Below, piece by piece: positions 35,257-45,600 of a stretch of DNA of 64,000 nucleotides. Numbering within the stretch: the first letter of the stretch is position 1; the number at the start of each line of letters is the position of its first letter. The notes beneath the pieces were generated by a model that saw only the letters and a program-made list of their open reading frames with translations, was not told where the DNA came from and did not search any database. Source of the stretch: CAIVAT01 sp964473485 (GTDB lineage Bacteria; Bacteroidota; Bacteroidia; Bacteroidales; FEN-979); NCBI GenBank assembly GCA_964473485.1, contig CAYYPH010000007.1:1-64000 (forward strand). The letters run 5' to 3'. The position numbers were made by a program, and so were the translations under genes.

Positions 35257-36615
35257 TTATACGAGTCCTTGAGCGAGCATTGCGTCGGCTACTTTAACGA
35301 ATCCGCCGATATTGGCACCCTTCACGTAATTGATGAAGCCATCGGGTTCGGTTCCGTATTTCACACAGTTTTTGTGGATGTTGATCATGATGTTGTGCAG
35401 TTTGCTGTCAACCTCCTCGCGCGACCATGACATGCGCATGGAGTTCTGCGACATTTCAAGACCTGAAGTGGCGACACCGCCTGCGTTGGCAGCTTTGCCG
35501 GGACCGTACAGGATCTTCTTTTCGAGGTAAACCTCAATGGCCTCAGGAGTTGAAGGCATATTGGCGCCTTCCGAAACCAGGAAACATCCGTTGCCAACAA
35601 GTGTGCGGGCATCGTTCCCGTCAATTTCGTTCTGGGTTGCGCTCGGCAGTGCAATATCGCATTTTACTTCCCATGGCCGTTTTCCGGCAACATAGGTTGC
35701 ATCGGGGTAACGATCAATATATTCCTTGATGCGTCCGCGCTTGACATTCTTCAGATGCATAACGAAAGCCAGCTTTTCGGCATCGATACCTTTTGGATCG
35801 TGGATGTATCCTTCGCTGTCGGACAGTGTGACAACCTTGCCGCCCAGCTCGGTGGCTTTTTGTGTGGCATACTGGGCCACATTGCCTGAACCGGAGACCG
35901 TGCAGATCTTGCCTTTGAAGTCGAGGCCGCGGGTCTTCAGCATCTCGGCTGCAAAATAAACCTGGCCGTAACCGGTGGCTTCAGGACGGATCAGTGAACC
36001 ACCCCAGTCAAGCCCCTTGCCGGTGAGCACACCAGTGAATTCGTTGCGGAGCCTTTTGTACTGGCCGAACATGTAACCAATCTCACGACCGCCAACCCCG
36101 ATGTCGCCGGCAGGAACGTCGGTATCCGGTCCGATGTGACGGGCAAGCTCGGTCATGAAGCTCTGGCAGAAACGCATCACCTCATTGTCGCTTTTACCTT
36201 TGGGATCGAAATCGCTTCCGCCTTTTCCGCCGCCCATAGGCAGGGTGGTCAGACTGTTCTTGAATACCTGCTCGAAAGCCAGGAATTTCAAAATGCCCAG
36301 GTTCACCGTAGGGTGAAAACGCAAGCCGCCTTTGTAGGGACCTATGGCGCTGTTCATTTCAATACGATACCCCTTGTTGATCTGGATCTCACCTTTGTCG
36401 TCCAGCCAAGGAACACGGAAAAGGATCACCCGCTCAGGCTCGGCAATCCGTTCCAGGATCTTCGCCTGCTTGTATTTCGGATTCTCTTCAATAAAGGGGA
36501 TCAACGATTCAGCAACTTCCAGAACCGCCTGGTGAAATTCTTTTTCCCCTGCATTTTTTGCAATGATCCTGGCCATGAATTCATCGACCAGTTTTTTCAG
36601 CATGTCATTCTGCAT
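35257..36615 (-). CDS. gdhA: Glutamate dehydrogenase
   Basis: NAD(P)-dependent glutamate dehydrogenase of the ~450-residue hexameric type (452 residues from ATG 36615). It interconverts glutamate and 2-oxoglutarate plus ammonia. Motifs: RIEMNSAIGPYKGGLRFHPTVN, LPMGGGKGGSDFDPKGKSD (catalytic lysine in GGKGG), VPAGDIGVGGREIGYMFGQY and the nucleotide-binding VSGSGNVAQYA. A palindrome upstream suggests regulation. Transcribed alone, with its own terminator. Confidence 0.96.
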   Translation of the reverse strand: MQNDMLKKLVDEFMARIIAKNAGEKEFHQAVLEVAESLIPFIEENPKYKQAKILERIAEPERVILFRVPWLDDKGEIQINKGYRIEMNSAIGPYKGGLRFHPTVNLGILKFLAFEQVFKNSLTTLPMGGGKGGSDFDPKGKSDNEVMRFCQSFMTELARHIGPDTDVPAGDIGVGGREIGYMFGQYKRLRNEFTGVLTGKGLDWGGSLIRPEATGYGQVYFAAEMLKTRGLDFKGKICTVSGSGNVAQYATQKATELGGKVVTLSDSEGYIHDPKGIDAEKLAFVMHLKNVKRGRIKEYIDRYPDATYVAGKRPWEVKCDIALPSATQNEIDGNDARTLVGNGCFLVSEGANMPSTPEAIEVYLEKKILYGPGKAANAGGVATSGLEMSQNSMRMSWSREEVDSKLHNIMINIHKNCVKYGTEPDGFINYVKGANIGGFVKVADAMLAQGLV

Positions 36616-36663
36616 AATGGTAAGATTTAATGTTTGATTAATGATTTGGATACTGAATTCGTA

Positions 36664-36679
36664 TGTGAAATTTTTCACA
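36664..36679. promoter_or_regulatory. Palindromic candidate operator upstream of gdhA
   Basis: TGTGAAATTTTTCACA is a near-perfect palindrome (TGTGAAA and TTTCACA around two bases), 49 bp before the gdhA start. It looks like a dimeric regulator site; the regulator is unknown. Confidence 0.55.
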
Positions 36680-36753
36680 ATATTAGGCAATAATTAATTA
36701 GGACAGGTAAAAAAGTAGAAAAAAATATACTTAAGTAGTTATTATTCAGTTTA

Positions 36754-36792
36754 ATAAGAAATGTACGTATGTTATGTACGTGAATTTCTTAT
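36754..36792. promoter_or_regulatory. Inverted repeat upstream of the giant surface protein
   Basis: ATAAGAAAT (36754-36762) is the exact reverse complement of ATTTCTTAT (36784-36792), with an inner CGTA/TACG pair. May be an operator or RNA hairpin. Confidence 0.45.
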
Positions 36793-36878
36793 AGCCCTTA
36801 AGGAACTTTCCAGCTTATGAGCCTTTCACATAATTTTTTATTTTTGTATATCAGTCCGGTGATCAAAAAACCAGAGCA

Positions 36879-39800
36879 ATGAGAAAAATTCTCCTTTATT
36901 TCTTCATACTGATCTTTCATGCGATGTATTGTAACCGTGCTGCAGCGCTCGAGATCGACAGCCTTCAGAATATTGTCATCACCGTTACTTTCGCTTCTCC
37001 GCCAGGCTCCTTTACGGTCAGCAAGACCCCGCTGCGTTTCGATAAACGTTTTGCCTACAGTTTTCAGATTGACGATGGCGGCAAGGATATATACACCCAC
37101 GGGTTTCCGTTTTTTGAAGGGGGGTCTGTTGCCGGCACCACTTTCCCTGGATTAAAATACACGGATGGATGCGGCAATGATCATTTTTTCAAGATGAGCA
37201 CATCCTTGTTCTCCTTCAGCGCGTACGGAGGCGGACTGACCGACATGCATGACCCAAACAGCGCCTATGCCCCCATTAATGTTACCTGGCCTGAAGTGAT
37301 TGAATTGTACCAGAATAAATGGGGAGTCTCCAACCACGGCCTTACCTCATCCTCCTCGGGAGACCTGGCGTATGATATTGCGCGGAATCACAGTTACGTG
37401 AAGCTTAAAACCCAGGCAGCCACGCCAGGGGGTATTGATATGGGCATATTTGTAAACCCGAACGGAGCGGAGGCATATACTCCGTATGCTTTTGCACAGG
37501 GTTATCTCGTTTGTTACCGCGAAGGGTATACTTTCGGATATCCCAGCTTCGATGTTACTTCAAACTGGGACCACAACCAGATTAAAATGGGACGCGTCGG
37601 GGTGGGTAACAATGCGAACCTGCCATTGCTGGTCGACAATATGGCCACTGCCAGTGCAGGCAGTGCACGCCACTGGGGCGTTCATTTCACGCATGCGGTC
37701 AATAACGGGGGATACGGGTATGATTTTGCCACTTTCCAGACCGTTATGAATTATGTAGCAAATACTTATGGGAAGGGTGGGCAGGATATCATCTGGATGA
37801 CAACCGAAGAGGAGATCCTTGATTATCTTCTGATCAAGGATGCAATCACAGTCAATACGGTGCTGAACGGTGCGGTGCTGACGATCACCTTTTCGGGAAA
37901 TATTCCATCCTCATACAATCATTATGCACATTCGCTGAAAGTAAGCGCCAATCAGCCCATAACCGCGGTGACCGCCACGGGGGTTTCATCTGTCACATAC
38001 AATGGCACAGGGACTAACAATTCACTGATCAACATTGCATGGAACGGTCATTATGTTGTTCCGCCTGAAGTGAATGCCGAATACTGGGTCAGCAAGGCCG
38101 AGGCCAGTCACAGCCAGGAGGATGCGAACGTGGCGATGGATTACGTGCTCATGGTGCCGGCGGGCGCCGCCCAGCAGGCTTTCAGGCTCCGGTTGTGCAC
38201 CATCACGGGGGTTACGTTACCCGCTTCCTTCTGCAATATGCGGAATGCCCCCAAATCAACGGTTGCCACCCTCAATGCCTGTCCCAACACGCAGATCACG
38301 TTGCCGGTTACTGTCACCGGGTTTACAAATATCACATCGGTTAACCTTCGGCTGGAATATGACCCTACGCTGGTCAGTTTTATTTCCGGTGAAGCCGGTA
38401 AGCCAACCGTACTCCCGGGGATGACAGTGACCTCCTCGCCCGTGGGCGGAGGGTCATCACTGAACAAGATCACGGTGACCTGGGCGGGAACAACCCCGAA
38501 ATCACTGGCTTCGGGAGATACCCTCGTTAAGTTCCTCTTCGCTGATATTTCCGGCACCCTTCCGGTAGTTTTCAACACGGCTTCCGACGGTGGCAATGAT
38601 TGTGAGTTCAAGGACGAGAACGGCAACGTGATGATCGATTTTCCGTCGGAGACATACTATACCAACGGTAAGATCACCAACACCGGTTTGCCTGCCCCGG
38701 GTGTGATCAGTGGACCTGGTTCCGTATGCCCGGCCACAACCGGGCATATTTATTCGGTTTCGCCTGTAACGGGTGCAACCGGATACAGCTGGAGTTTTCC
38801 GTCAGGTTTTACACCCACATCGGGCCAAAGCAACAGCGCCATCACACTTGCTGCCAGTGCCTCTGCACAATCCGGACAGATAATGGTCAAGGCCCTGAAT
38901 GCCTGTCCTGACAATCCTTCGTCGCCCCCCCTGGCTCTCACCGTAAAACCGAAACCTGAACCGACAGTGAGCGGGACCGGTGCGGTATGTGCCATCACCA
39001 GCGGTGTAACCTATACCACTGAACCGGGTATGGTAAACTACATCTGGACTGTAAGCGCCGGGGGTACGCTTGTTTACGGCAGTGGAACCAGCCAGGTCCA
39101 GGTAACCTGGATAACACCCGGATCACAGACTGTTATGGTTGATTATGCAGGGGCCAACGGTTGCTTTTCCACCTCCCCCGGGGTGCAGCCTGTCACCGTC
39201 AACCAAAGGGCAGTTCCAACCATAACCGGCAGTGCAACCGGTTGTACCAACAGTACCTCGGTCTATACTACCGAGGCGGGCCAGTCCTCTTATCTCTGGG
39301 CGGTATCACCGGGAGGGACGATCGTGTCGGGTGAGTCGACCCACGAAATCGTGGTGGCATGGAGCACCCCGGGCGCTAAGACTGTCAATGTAAATTACTC
39401 CAATGCAGCCGGCTGTCAGGCCATAACGCCCGTATCGAAGAATGTCACCGTTTATCTGCCGCCGACTCCCGGGATCATTGGACCAGCTAGCGTTTGCGTG
39501 GGTTCGGGGAACCTGGTTTATTATACCGACCCTGGCATGGGTGCCTATGTGTGGACTATCTCACCAGGCGGTACCATCACCTCAGGGGCGGGAACCAATG
39601 TGATAACCGTGAGCTGGAATGAAACAGGTAACCAGAACCTGGGTGTTGCATATACCTCCGCAGCGGGCTGTGCCGCCATTACCCCCACCATAAAAAATGT
39701 AACGGTGAAACCTCTTCCGGTGCCCCAGGTTACAGGGCCGGACACCCTGTGCAAAGGAAGCCTCGGCATTTCCTATTCTACCGACCCTGGCATGAGTGGC

Positions 39801-41987
39801 TACATCTGGAATATTTCCCCGGGCGGGAGCATTGTGAATGGTCTGAATACGGCCATGGTTCAGGTGAACTGGAACAATCACGGCCCGCAATGGGTTTCGG
39901 TCAATTATACCGGCTCCAACGGTTGTGCTGCTGCTTCCCCGGCAGTGCGCGATGTTACGGTCAATCCCCTGCCGTCTCCCTCTGTAACGGGTATCGATTC
40001 GCTCTGTGCGGGAGGTACCTGCAGCTATACCACCGATGCCGGGATGACCGGATACCAGTGGAGCGTTCCTGCCGGCGGAATAATTCTTTCGGGCGCCGGC
40101 ACCGCTTCCATCCTGGTCATGTGGACAACCCCGGGCCTTCACAATGTCTTCGTCAATTATACCGATGCTTTGGGATGCACGGCGGCAAACCCGGCAACCA
40201 GGAGCGTACGTGTGTTCAGTCTGCCTGTACCTTCCATATCCGGTCCCTCCGTTAAATGTGCCGGCTCATCAGGCGTGGGCTACGCCACCGAGCCGGGGAT
40301 GTCTGGCTATCTCTGGACGGTTACCCCGGGCGGCGTCATCACCTCCGGACAGGGTACCGGTATGGTGACGGTTACCTGGACTGGTTCCGGGGTTCAGTCG
40401 GTCGGTGTTACCTATACGAACAGCAACGGTTGTCAACCGGCGGCTCCGGTGGCGAAGAACGTCACGGTGCTTCCCCAACCTGTGCCGACCATTACCGGTC
40501 CCGACTCCGTTTGTGTAAATGCCATTGCCTATTATTTCACCGAGCCGGGGATGTCAAATTACCTGTGGAGTATCGGGGAGGGCGGCATGATCCTGTCGGG
40601 CAGTAACAGCAGCATTCTTACTGTGCAGTGGATTACACCCGGCACCAAATCGGTTACGGTGACCTATACATCTCCCGACGGGTGCCTTCCGCAACAACCT
40701 GCCGTCAAACAGGTATTGGTCTATTATCTGACGCCAACAGTAATCGGACCCGCATCGGTGTGTGCCGCAACCACAGGAGTGGTCTATACAACCGAACCCG
40801 GTATGATCAACTATGCCTGGTCGGTTTCGGCGGGAGGAGTGATCACTGCAGGACAGGGAACCAATTCGGTGATTGTAAGCTGGAATGCGGCGGGTTTACA
40901 GATGGTTTCGGCTTCATACACGAACCAGTCTGGATGTTCCACCCAGGTTCCGGCCTCGCTCCAGGTAACGGTTCATCAGCGACCGGCGCCCACCATTACC
41001 GGCAATACCTCTCTGTGTGCGAATACCGGCAGTTATCCCTACACTACCGAACAGGGAATGACCGGATATCAGTGGACGGTATCGCCGGGAGGAACGATTA
41101 TCGGGGGGCAGGGGACACCTGTGGTGCAGGTCAGCTGGGTGGTTGGGGGGACCCAATCGGTAGAGGTGACCTATCAGAATGCCGCAGGATGCAGCCCGCA
41201 GGTACCCGCTGTACTGCCTGTTTCCGTTCAACCGCTTCCCGATCCGGCAGGCCTGGTTTCAGGGGTGCAGTCGGTCTGCAAACCGATGAACGGGGTCGTA
41301 TACAGCATTGCACCGGTCAACAATGCCACCGGGTACCTCTGGAATCTCCCCCCGGGAACCACGATCGTGGCCGGGGCAAACACCTGGATGATCACGGTGA
41401 ATTACAGCAACAATGCCCAGGGAGGATTCATCTCGGCCGCCGGCACCAATACCTGCGGACCCGGCTCCTTTTCACCGCCTTTAAACATATCGGTGCATCC
41501 TCATCCGGTCACTCCGGTGATATCGCAGGTGGCAGGGGATACCCTGGTTTCGTCGGCCGATACCGGAAACCAATGGTACTTCCAGAATACACCCATACCG
41601 GGTGCAACCGGCAGCAGCCACCGGTTTACCAGGAGCGGAAGTTACTATTCCATCGTAACCCTGTATGATTGCCCGTCCGATACCTCCAACGTTATCCAGG
41701 CGATTGTAACCGGGGCATGGGAGCATACCCAGGTCTCCCCTGAGGTATTTCCCAACCCTGCCATTGACAGGCTCACGGTAAAATGGGAGGTGAGACCAGG
41801 CGACCATGATATAACGGTGACCATCACCGATCTTACTGGTCGGGAGTACCGTGTGGCGGGTGAACCAATGACTGCAGGGATGGGTGAGTTGCACCTGGAT
41901 GTGCAGATGCTGCCGGCGGGTTGTTACCTGCTGCGCCTGCATACCGGCTCCACTGTTTTCATAAGGAAATTCCTGGTAAACAGGTAA
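36879..41987 (+). CDS. Giant T9SS-exported protein: deacetylase-like, cohesin-like and nine tandem repeats
   Basis: A 1702-residue surface protein. Signal peptide (ends near RAAALE). About 30-320 resembles a NodB-type polysaccharide deacetylase fold (RFAYSFQIDDGGKD, WGVSNHGLTSS, HWGVHFTHAV), though the usual metal-binding His pair is not clear. About 455-600 looks like a cohesin-type beta sandwich (LPVTVTGFTNITSVNLRLEYDPTLVSF...GDTLVKFLF). A PKD-like domain follows, then nine ~84-residue repeats (about 689-1450), each built on YTTEPGM..Y.WTVSPGGTI.SG.GT...V.W...G...V.V.YT...GC, then another PKD-like domain. The C-terminal type A T9SS sorting domain starts at EVFPNPAIDRLTV. Likely anchored at the surface with a role in glycan processing or adhesion. 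Confidence 0.8.
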   Translation: MRKILLYFFILIFHAMYCNRAAALEIDSLQNIVITVTFASPPGSFTVSKTPLRFDKRFAYSFQIDDGGKDIYTHGFPFFEGGSVAGTTFPGLKYTDGCGNDHFFKMSTSLFSFSAYGGGLTDMHDPNSAYAPINVTWPEVIELYQNKWGVSNHGLTSSSSGDLAYDIARNHSYVKLKTQAATPGGIDMGIFVNPNGAEAYTPYAFAQGYLVCYREGYTFGYPSFDVTSNWDHNQIKMGRVGVGNNANLPLLVDNMATASAGSARHWGVHFTHAVNNGGYGYDFATFQTVMNYVANTYGKGGQDIIWMTTEEEILDYLLIKDAITVNTVLNGAVLTITFSGNIPSSYNHYAHSLKVSANQPITAVTATGVSSVTYNGTGTNNSLINIAWNGHYVVPPEVNAEYWVSKAEASHSQEDANVAMDYVLMVPAGAAQQAFRLRLCTITGVTLPASFCNMRNAPKSTVATLNACPNTQITLPVTVTGFTNITSVNLRLEYDPTLVSFISGEAGKPTVLPGMTVTSSPVGGGSSLNKITVTWAGTTPKSLASGDTLVKFLFADISGTLPVVFNTASDGGNDCEFKDENGNVMIDFPSETYYTNGKITNTGLPAPGVISGPGSVCPATTGHIYSVSPVTGATGYSWSFPSGFTPTSGQSNSAITLAASASAQSGQIMVKALNACPDNPSSPPLALTVKPKPEPTVSGTGAVCAITSGVTYTTEPGMVNYIWTVSAGGTLVYGSGTSQVQVTWITPGSQTVMVDYAGANGCFSTSPGVQPVTVNQRAVPTITGSATGCTNSTSVYTTEAGQSSYLWAVSPGGTIVSGESTHEIVVAWSTPGAKTVNVNYSNAAGCQAITPVSKNVTVYLPPTPGIIGPASVCVGSGNLVYYTDPGMGAYVWTISPGGTITSGAGTNVITVSWNETGNQNLGVAYTSAAGCAAITPTIKNVTVKPLPVPQVTGPDTLCKGSLGISYSTDPGMSGYIWNISPGGSIVNGLNTAMVQVNWNNHGPQWVSVNYTGSNGCAAASPAVRDVTVNPLPSPSVTGIDSLCAGGTCSYTTDAGMTGYQWSVPAGGIILSGAGTASILVMWTTPGLHNVFVNYTDALGCTAANPATRSVRVFSLPVPSISGPSVKCAGSSGVGYATEPGMSGYLWTVTPGGVITSGQGTGMVTVTWTGSGVQSVGVTYTNSNGCQPAAPVAKNVTVLPQPVPTITGPDSVCVNAIAYYFTEPGMSNYLWSIGEGGMILSGSNSSILTVQWITPGTKSVTVTYTSPDGCLPQQPAVKQVLVYYLTPTVIGPASVCAATTGVVYTTEPGMINYAWSVSAGGVITAGQGTNSVIVSWNAAGLQMVSASYTNQSGCSTQVPASLQVTVHQRPAPTITGNTSLCANTGSYPYTTEQGMTGYQWTVSPGGTIIGGQGTPVVQVSWVVGGTQSVEVTYQNAAGCSPQVPAVLPVSVQPLPDPAGLVSGVQSVCKPMNGVVYSIAPVNNATGYLWNLPPGTTIVAGANTWMITVNYSNNAQGGFISAAGTNTCGPGSFSPPLNISVHPHPVTPVISQVAGDTLVSSADTGNQWYFQNTPIPGATGSSHRFTRSGSYYSIVTLYDCPSDTSNVIQAIVTGAWEHTQVSPEVFPNPAIDRLTVKWEVRPGDHDITVTITDLTGREYRVAGEPMTAGMGELHLDVQMLPAGCYLLRLHTGSTVFIRKFLVNR

Positions 41988-41998
41988 AGGTATGCAAA

Positions 41999-42048
41999 GG
42001 GCGTTTCTGAAACCGGTTTGCGGTTTCAGAAACGCCCGACTTTTTTAC
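41999..42048 (+). terminator. Strong intrinsic terminator between convergent genes
   Basis: GGGCGTTTCTGAAACC and GGTTTCAGAAACGCCC form a perfect 16-bp stem with a seven-base loop, followed on the plus strand by GACTTTTTT. It may serve both convergent genes. Confidence 0.9.
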
Positions 42049-42557
42049 ATCCTGAACTTCCGCATATCCTCTTTCATCCGCTCGAGATCGTTAAGCCAGT
42101 CCTCGATGTCCTGCTCATGTTCAATCTCTTCATTGAGGATGTTCACCGCCATCTGATGGGTGGTATGGTCCTTCCCGCTGGTGAAATCGGCAATCTCCTG
42201 GTAGCGCTGGATGGCGCACCTTTCTCCCTTCAGGTTCTGGCTTAGGATTACCTCAACATAAGGATCTTCGGGTGCATCATAGTCACAGCGCGCGAATTTC
42301 GGCCAGTCCGACGGATTCAGCAGCGGGGTTCCGCCCAGCTGAATGATCCGGTTCACGACCAGCACGGCATGCCCAAGTTCCTGATCGGCATGAAGCAGCA
42401 GTTCGGGTTCAATTTCGCTGCGCATGGGCCCTTCCATGAGCCGGGCGCCGATCCAGTACTGGTAATAAGCCAGCCACTCTTCGGCCAGTGCTTCATTGAG
42501 CATTTGCAGCAATACGGTTTTGTCGAGATTCAGGATCTCAATTCCATGTTTTCCCAT
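42045..42557 (-). CDS. Ferritin-like diiron protein
   Basis: A 170-residue four-helix-bundle protein of the ferritin/bacterioferritin-like group. Candidate iron ligands: E in LAEEWLAYYQYWIG, ELLLHADQELGHA (ExxH), ERCAIQRYQEIA and NEEIEHEQDIEDWL (ExxH). Probably stores iron or detoxifies oxygen or peroxide in the cytoplasm. It is divergent from the receiver-PPDK gene and near a second diiron protein gene at 52882, suggesting oxygen or redox protection around the electron-transfer cluster (inference). Confidence 0.82.
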   Translation of the reverse strand: MGKHGIEILNLDKTVLLQMLNEALAEEWLAYYQYWIGARLMEGPMRSEIEPELLLHADQELGHAVLVVNRIIQLGGTPLLNPSDWPKFARCDYDAPEDPYVEVILSQNLKGERCAIQRYQEIADFTSGKDHTTHQMAVNILNEEIEHEQDIEDWLNDLERMKEDMRKFRM

Positions 42558-42573
42558 AGTGATCTGTTTTTAG

Positions 42574-42605
42574 CAAATATAGATTTTTTTACATGCCGAT
42601 TCAAA
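42574..42605 (-). promoter_or_regulatory. Promoter of the ferritin-like gene
   Basis: On the minus strand TTTG (42602-42605), 20 bases, TATATTTG (42574-42581). A plus-strand TAAATTTG at 42614-42621 may serve the divergent gene at 42646. Confidence 0.65.
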
Positions 42606-42645
42606 GATTGTGTTAAATTTGGACCCCCACATCCCATGAAAAAAA

Positions 42646-45600
42646 ATGCTGACCTCCGACGAAAGCCATAAACCCGGGAATCCCAGTCCCGGCGCGGTTG
42701 ATATGAGCCAATTGGTATACGATAACCAGGAAAGGCTCAAGGAACTGGCCGCGATCAATGAAACCACAGCCATTATCAAAGCGGCCAAGTCAATCCCTGA
42801 AACACTCTACGAAATTTGTCAGATTCTCCCCCGGGCATGGCAGTACCCCGCGCACACCGTGGCCCGGATCCGCTTTGATGAAATGGAGTTTACCAGTCCC
42901 GGGTTCCTTGAAACGCAATGGAAACAGGTGCAGGTCTTTGAAACCATCGACAGCCTGCGCGGGTTTATCGAGATATTTTACCTGAAAGAATTTCCGCTCA
43001 GTGATGAAGGCCCATTCCTCGAGGAGGAGCGAAACCTGATCATCAACCTTTCAAGCCTTATTGAAGGTTACCTGAATGGGGTAAAGGGCCGCGAAGGTCA
43101 TTATATCACCCGCGAGAGACTGAAGGAACTTGCCGCCATCAACCAGACCACTTCAATATTGCGTACCGGAAGGCCGGTGGAGGAGGCGCTGCACCAGATC
43201 AGCCTTATCCTTCCGAAAGCGTGGCAATATCCCGATTATTGCGAATGCCGGATCCGGTATGGCAATATCGAGGTCAAATCGGCGGGCTTCAGGGAAACAC
43301 AGTGGGTGCAGCAGCAGTTTTTCGAAACCATCGACGGGCAGAAAGGATTTATCCAGATCTGCTATGTGAAGGCTTTTCCCACGGTCTTTGAGGGACCATT
43401 CCTTGAAGAGGAGCGTCACCTGATCATCAACCTGGCCAACCTGATCACGGGATACCTGAATTCAGTCAAGGGAAAGGCGTTCCTCAGGCGATCGGGACAA
43501 CGTGAAATCCACAACGTACCCGGAGAAGACGGGGAGCCGGTGAAATACAGCCGGAAACTGCTGCAGACCTTTCTCAACAGGACCAACTACAACCGCGATC
43601 TTTACCACGACCTGATGCCTTTCAAGGTGAAGGAGATCCTGCTCGTGGCCAACCTTTACGATGCCTACAGCATTGAGAAGGAGGGAAGGTTTTCAGAACA
43701 TGTGCTGGGTGAATATTACTCCCTGAGCCTGAGCACGATGCCCAGGATCACCGGGGTTTCAACGGCCGAGGAGGTCATGGACCAGCTTAACTCCAAGCAT
43801 TACGATCTCATTATCATCATGGTCGGCAGCGACAAGCAGTTCCCGGTTGATATCAGCAGGCGGATCAAGGGAATGTACCAGTATATCCCGGTGTTCCTTT
43901 TACTTAACAGCAATACCGACATTGCCCGTTTCGAGGAGGAGCCTCAGAAACTGACCTGGATAGACCGGGTTTTCGTATGGAACGGCGATTCGAAGATCTT
44001 TTTCGCCATGATCAACTACCTGGAGGATAAGATCAACGTGGAGAACGACACGAACATCGGCATGGTCCGCGTCATCCTGCTGATTGAGGATTCGTCGAAG
44101 TATTACTCCCTCTACCTGCCGATGCTATACAATATTGTACTGGAGCAAACCAAGAATATCATCGAGGATGTTACGACCGACGAACTTTACCGGATACTCC
44201 GTCTCAAGGCCCGGCCGAAGATCCTGCTTGCTTCCACTTACGAGGAGGCCATGTACGTGTTCAGCAAATACAAGGACAACATCCTGTGCGTGATTACCGA
44301 TGTTAAATTCAAGAAGGATGGCAAACTGAACGAGAACGCGGGATTTCACCTTGTTAAGCAAACCCGTAAGGAGATTCGCGACCTGCCGATCGTGATGCAA
44401 TCGTCGGACGAGGAAAACAGCCAGAAAGCCTATGAGCTGAAGACCTCCTTCATCAACAAGAATTCAGATACGCTGCTGATTGAGTTCAAGAGTTTTATCA
44501 CCCATTACCTCGGTTTTGGCAACTTTATATACCGCGACAAGGAAGGCGGGCAGATTGCGGTGGCAAAATCGCTCAAGGAGTTCGAGGATCTGCTGAAGAC
44601 GATCCCTGAGGAATCGTTGCTTTATCATGCCCGTAAGGATCATTTTTCGCTCTGGCTGATGGCGAGGGGCGAGATCCAGGTAGCCAAGATACTGAACCCT
44701 GCCAAGGTGACCGACTTCAAGGATCCGACCTCCCTCCGTGAGTACCTGATCAACGTGATCCAGCATTTCCGCAACGAACAGAACATCGGTAAGGTGATAC
44801 CGTTCGAGGAAATGGCCATCGCCGACGAGCATAATATCCTGTCGCTCACCGACGGGGCGCTGGGGGGCAAGGGTCGCGGCCTGGCCTTTGTGAACACCCT
44901 TATCTACAATTACGATTTTTCGCAACACGTTCCGAATATCAATATCCGGACTCCCAAAACCTCCATCATCGGTACCGATGAGTTTGAGTATTTCCTCGAC
45001 AGGAACAAGCTCAGGGAAAGGGCGGTTTATGAGACGGACTACGAGCAGATCAAACGCTGGTTTATCGAAGGAAAACTAACCGAATCGCTGACCAGGAAAC
45101 TGAAGCTGATCATCAAACACATTTCCAAGCCGCTCGCGGTGCGTTCGTCGGGATTGTTCGAAGACAGCCAGAACCAACCCTTTGCCGGTATATTCGAGAC
45201 GTACCTGATCCCCAACAACCATCCCGATCCCCGTGTCAGGCTCGATCAACTCATGGATGCGATCAAACTGGTTTATGCTTCCGTCTATTCACCCACCGCC
45301 AAGGGATATGTTGAGGCGGTCAACTACCGGATTGAGCAGGAAAAGATGGCCGTCGTGATCCAGGAGGTGGTGGGGAATCAGTACGGCGATGTTTATTATC
45401 CCCACATCAGCGGGGTGGCGCAATCGTATAACTATTACCCCTTTGCACATATGAAGCCCGAGGAGGGTTTTGCCGTAACAGCGTTGGGATTGGGACGCTA
45501 CGTGGTTGAAGGTGAAAAGGCCTTCCGTTTCAGCCCCCAGTATCCCAACCTCGAGATCAACTCCCCCAGGGACCAATACAAAGGCTCCCAGGTCTACTTT

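Larger units (their letters stand above)
36616..36878. other. AT-rich divergent intergenic region
   Basis: Separates divergent gdhA and the giant surface-protein gene. It contains the two inverted repeats listed separately; no small gene is evident. Confidence 0.6.
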
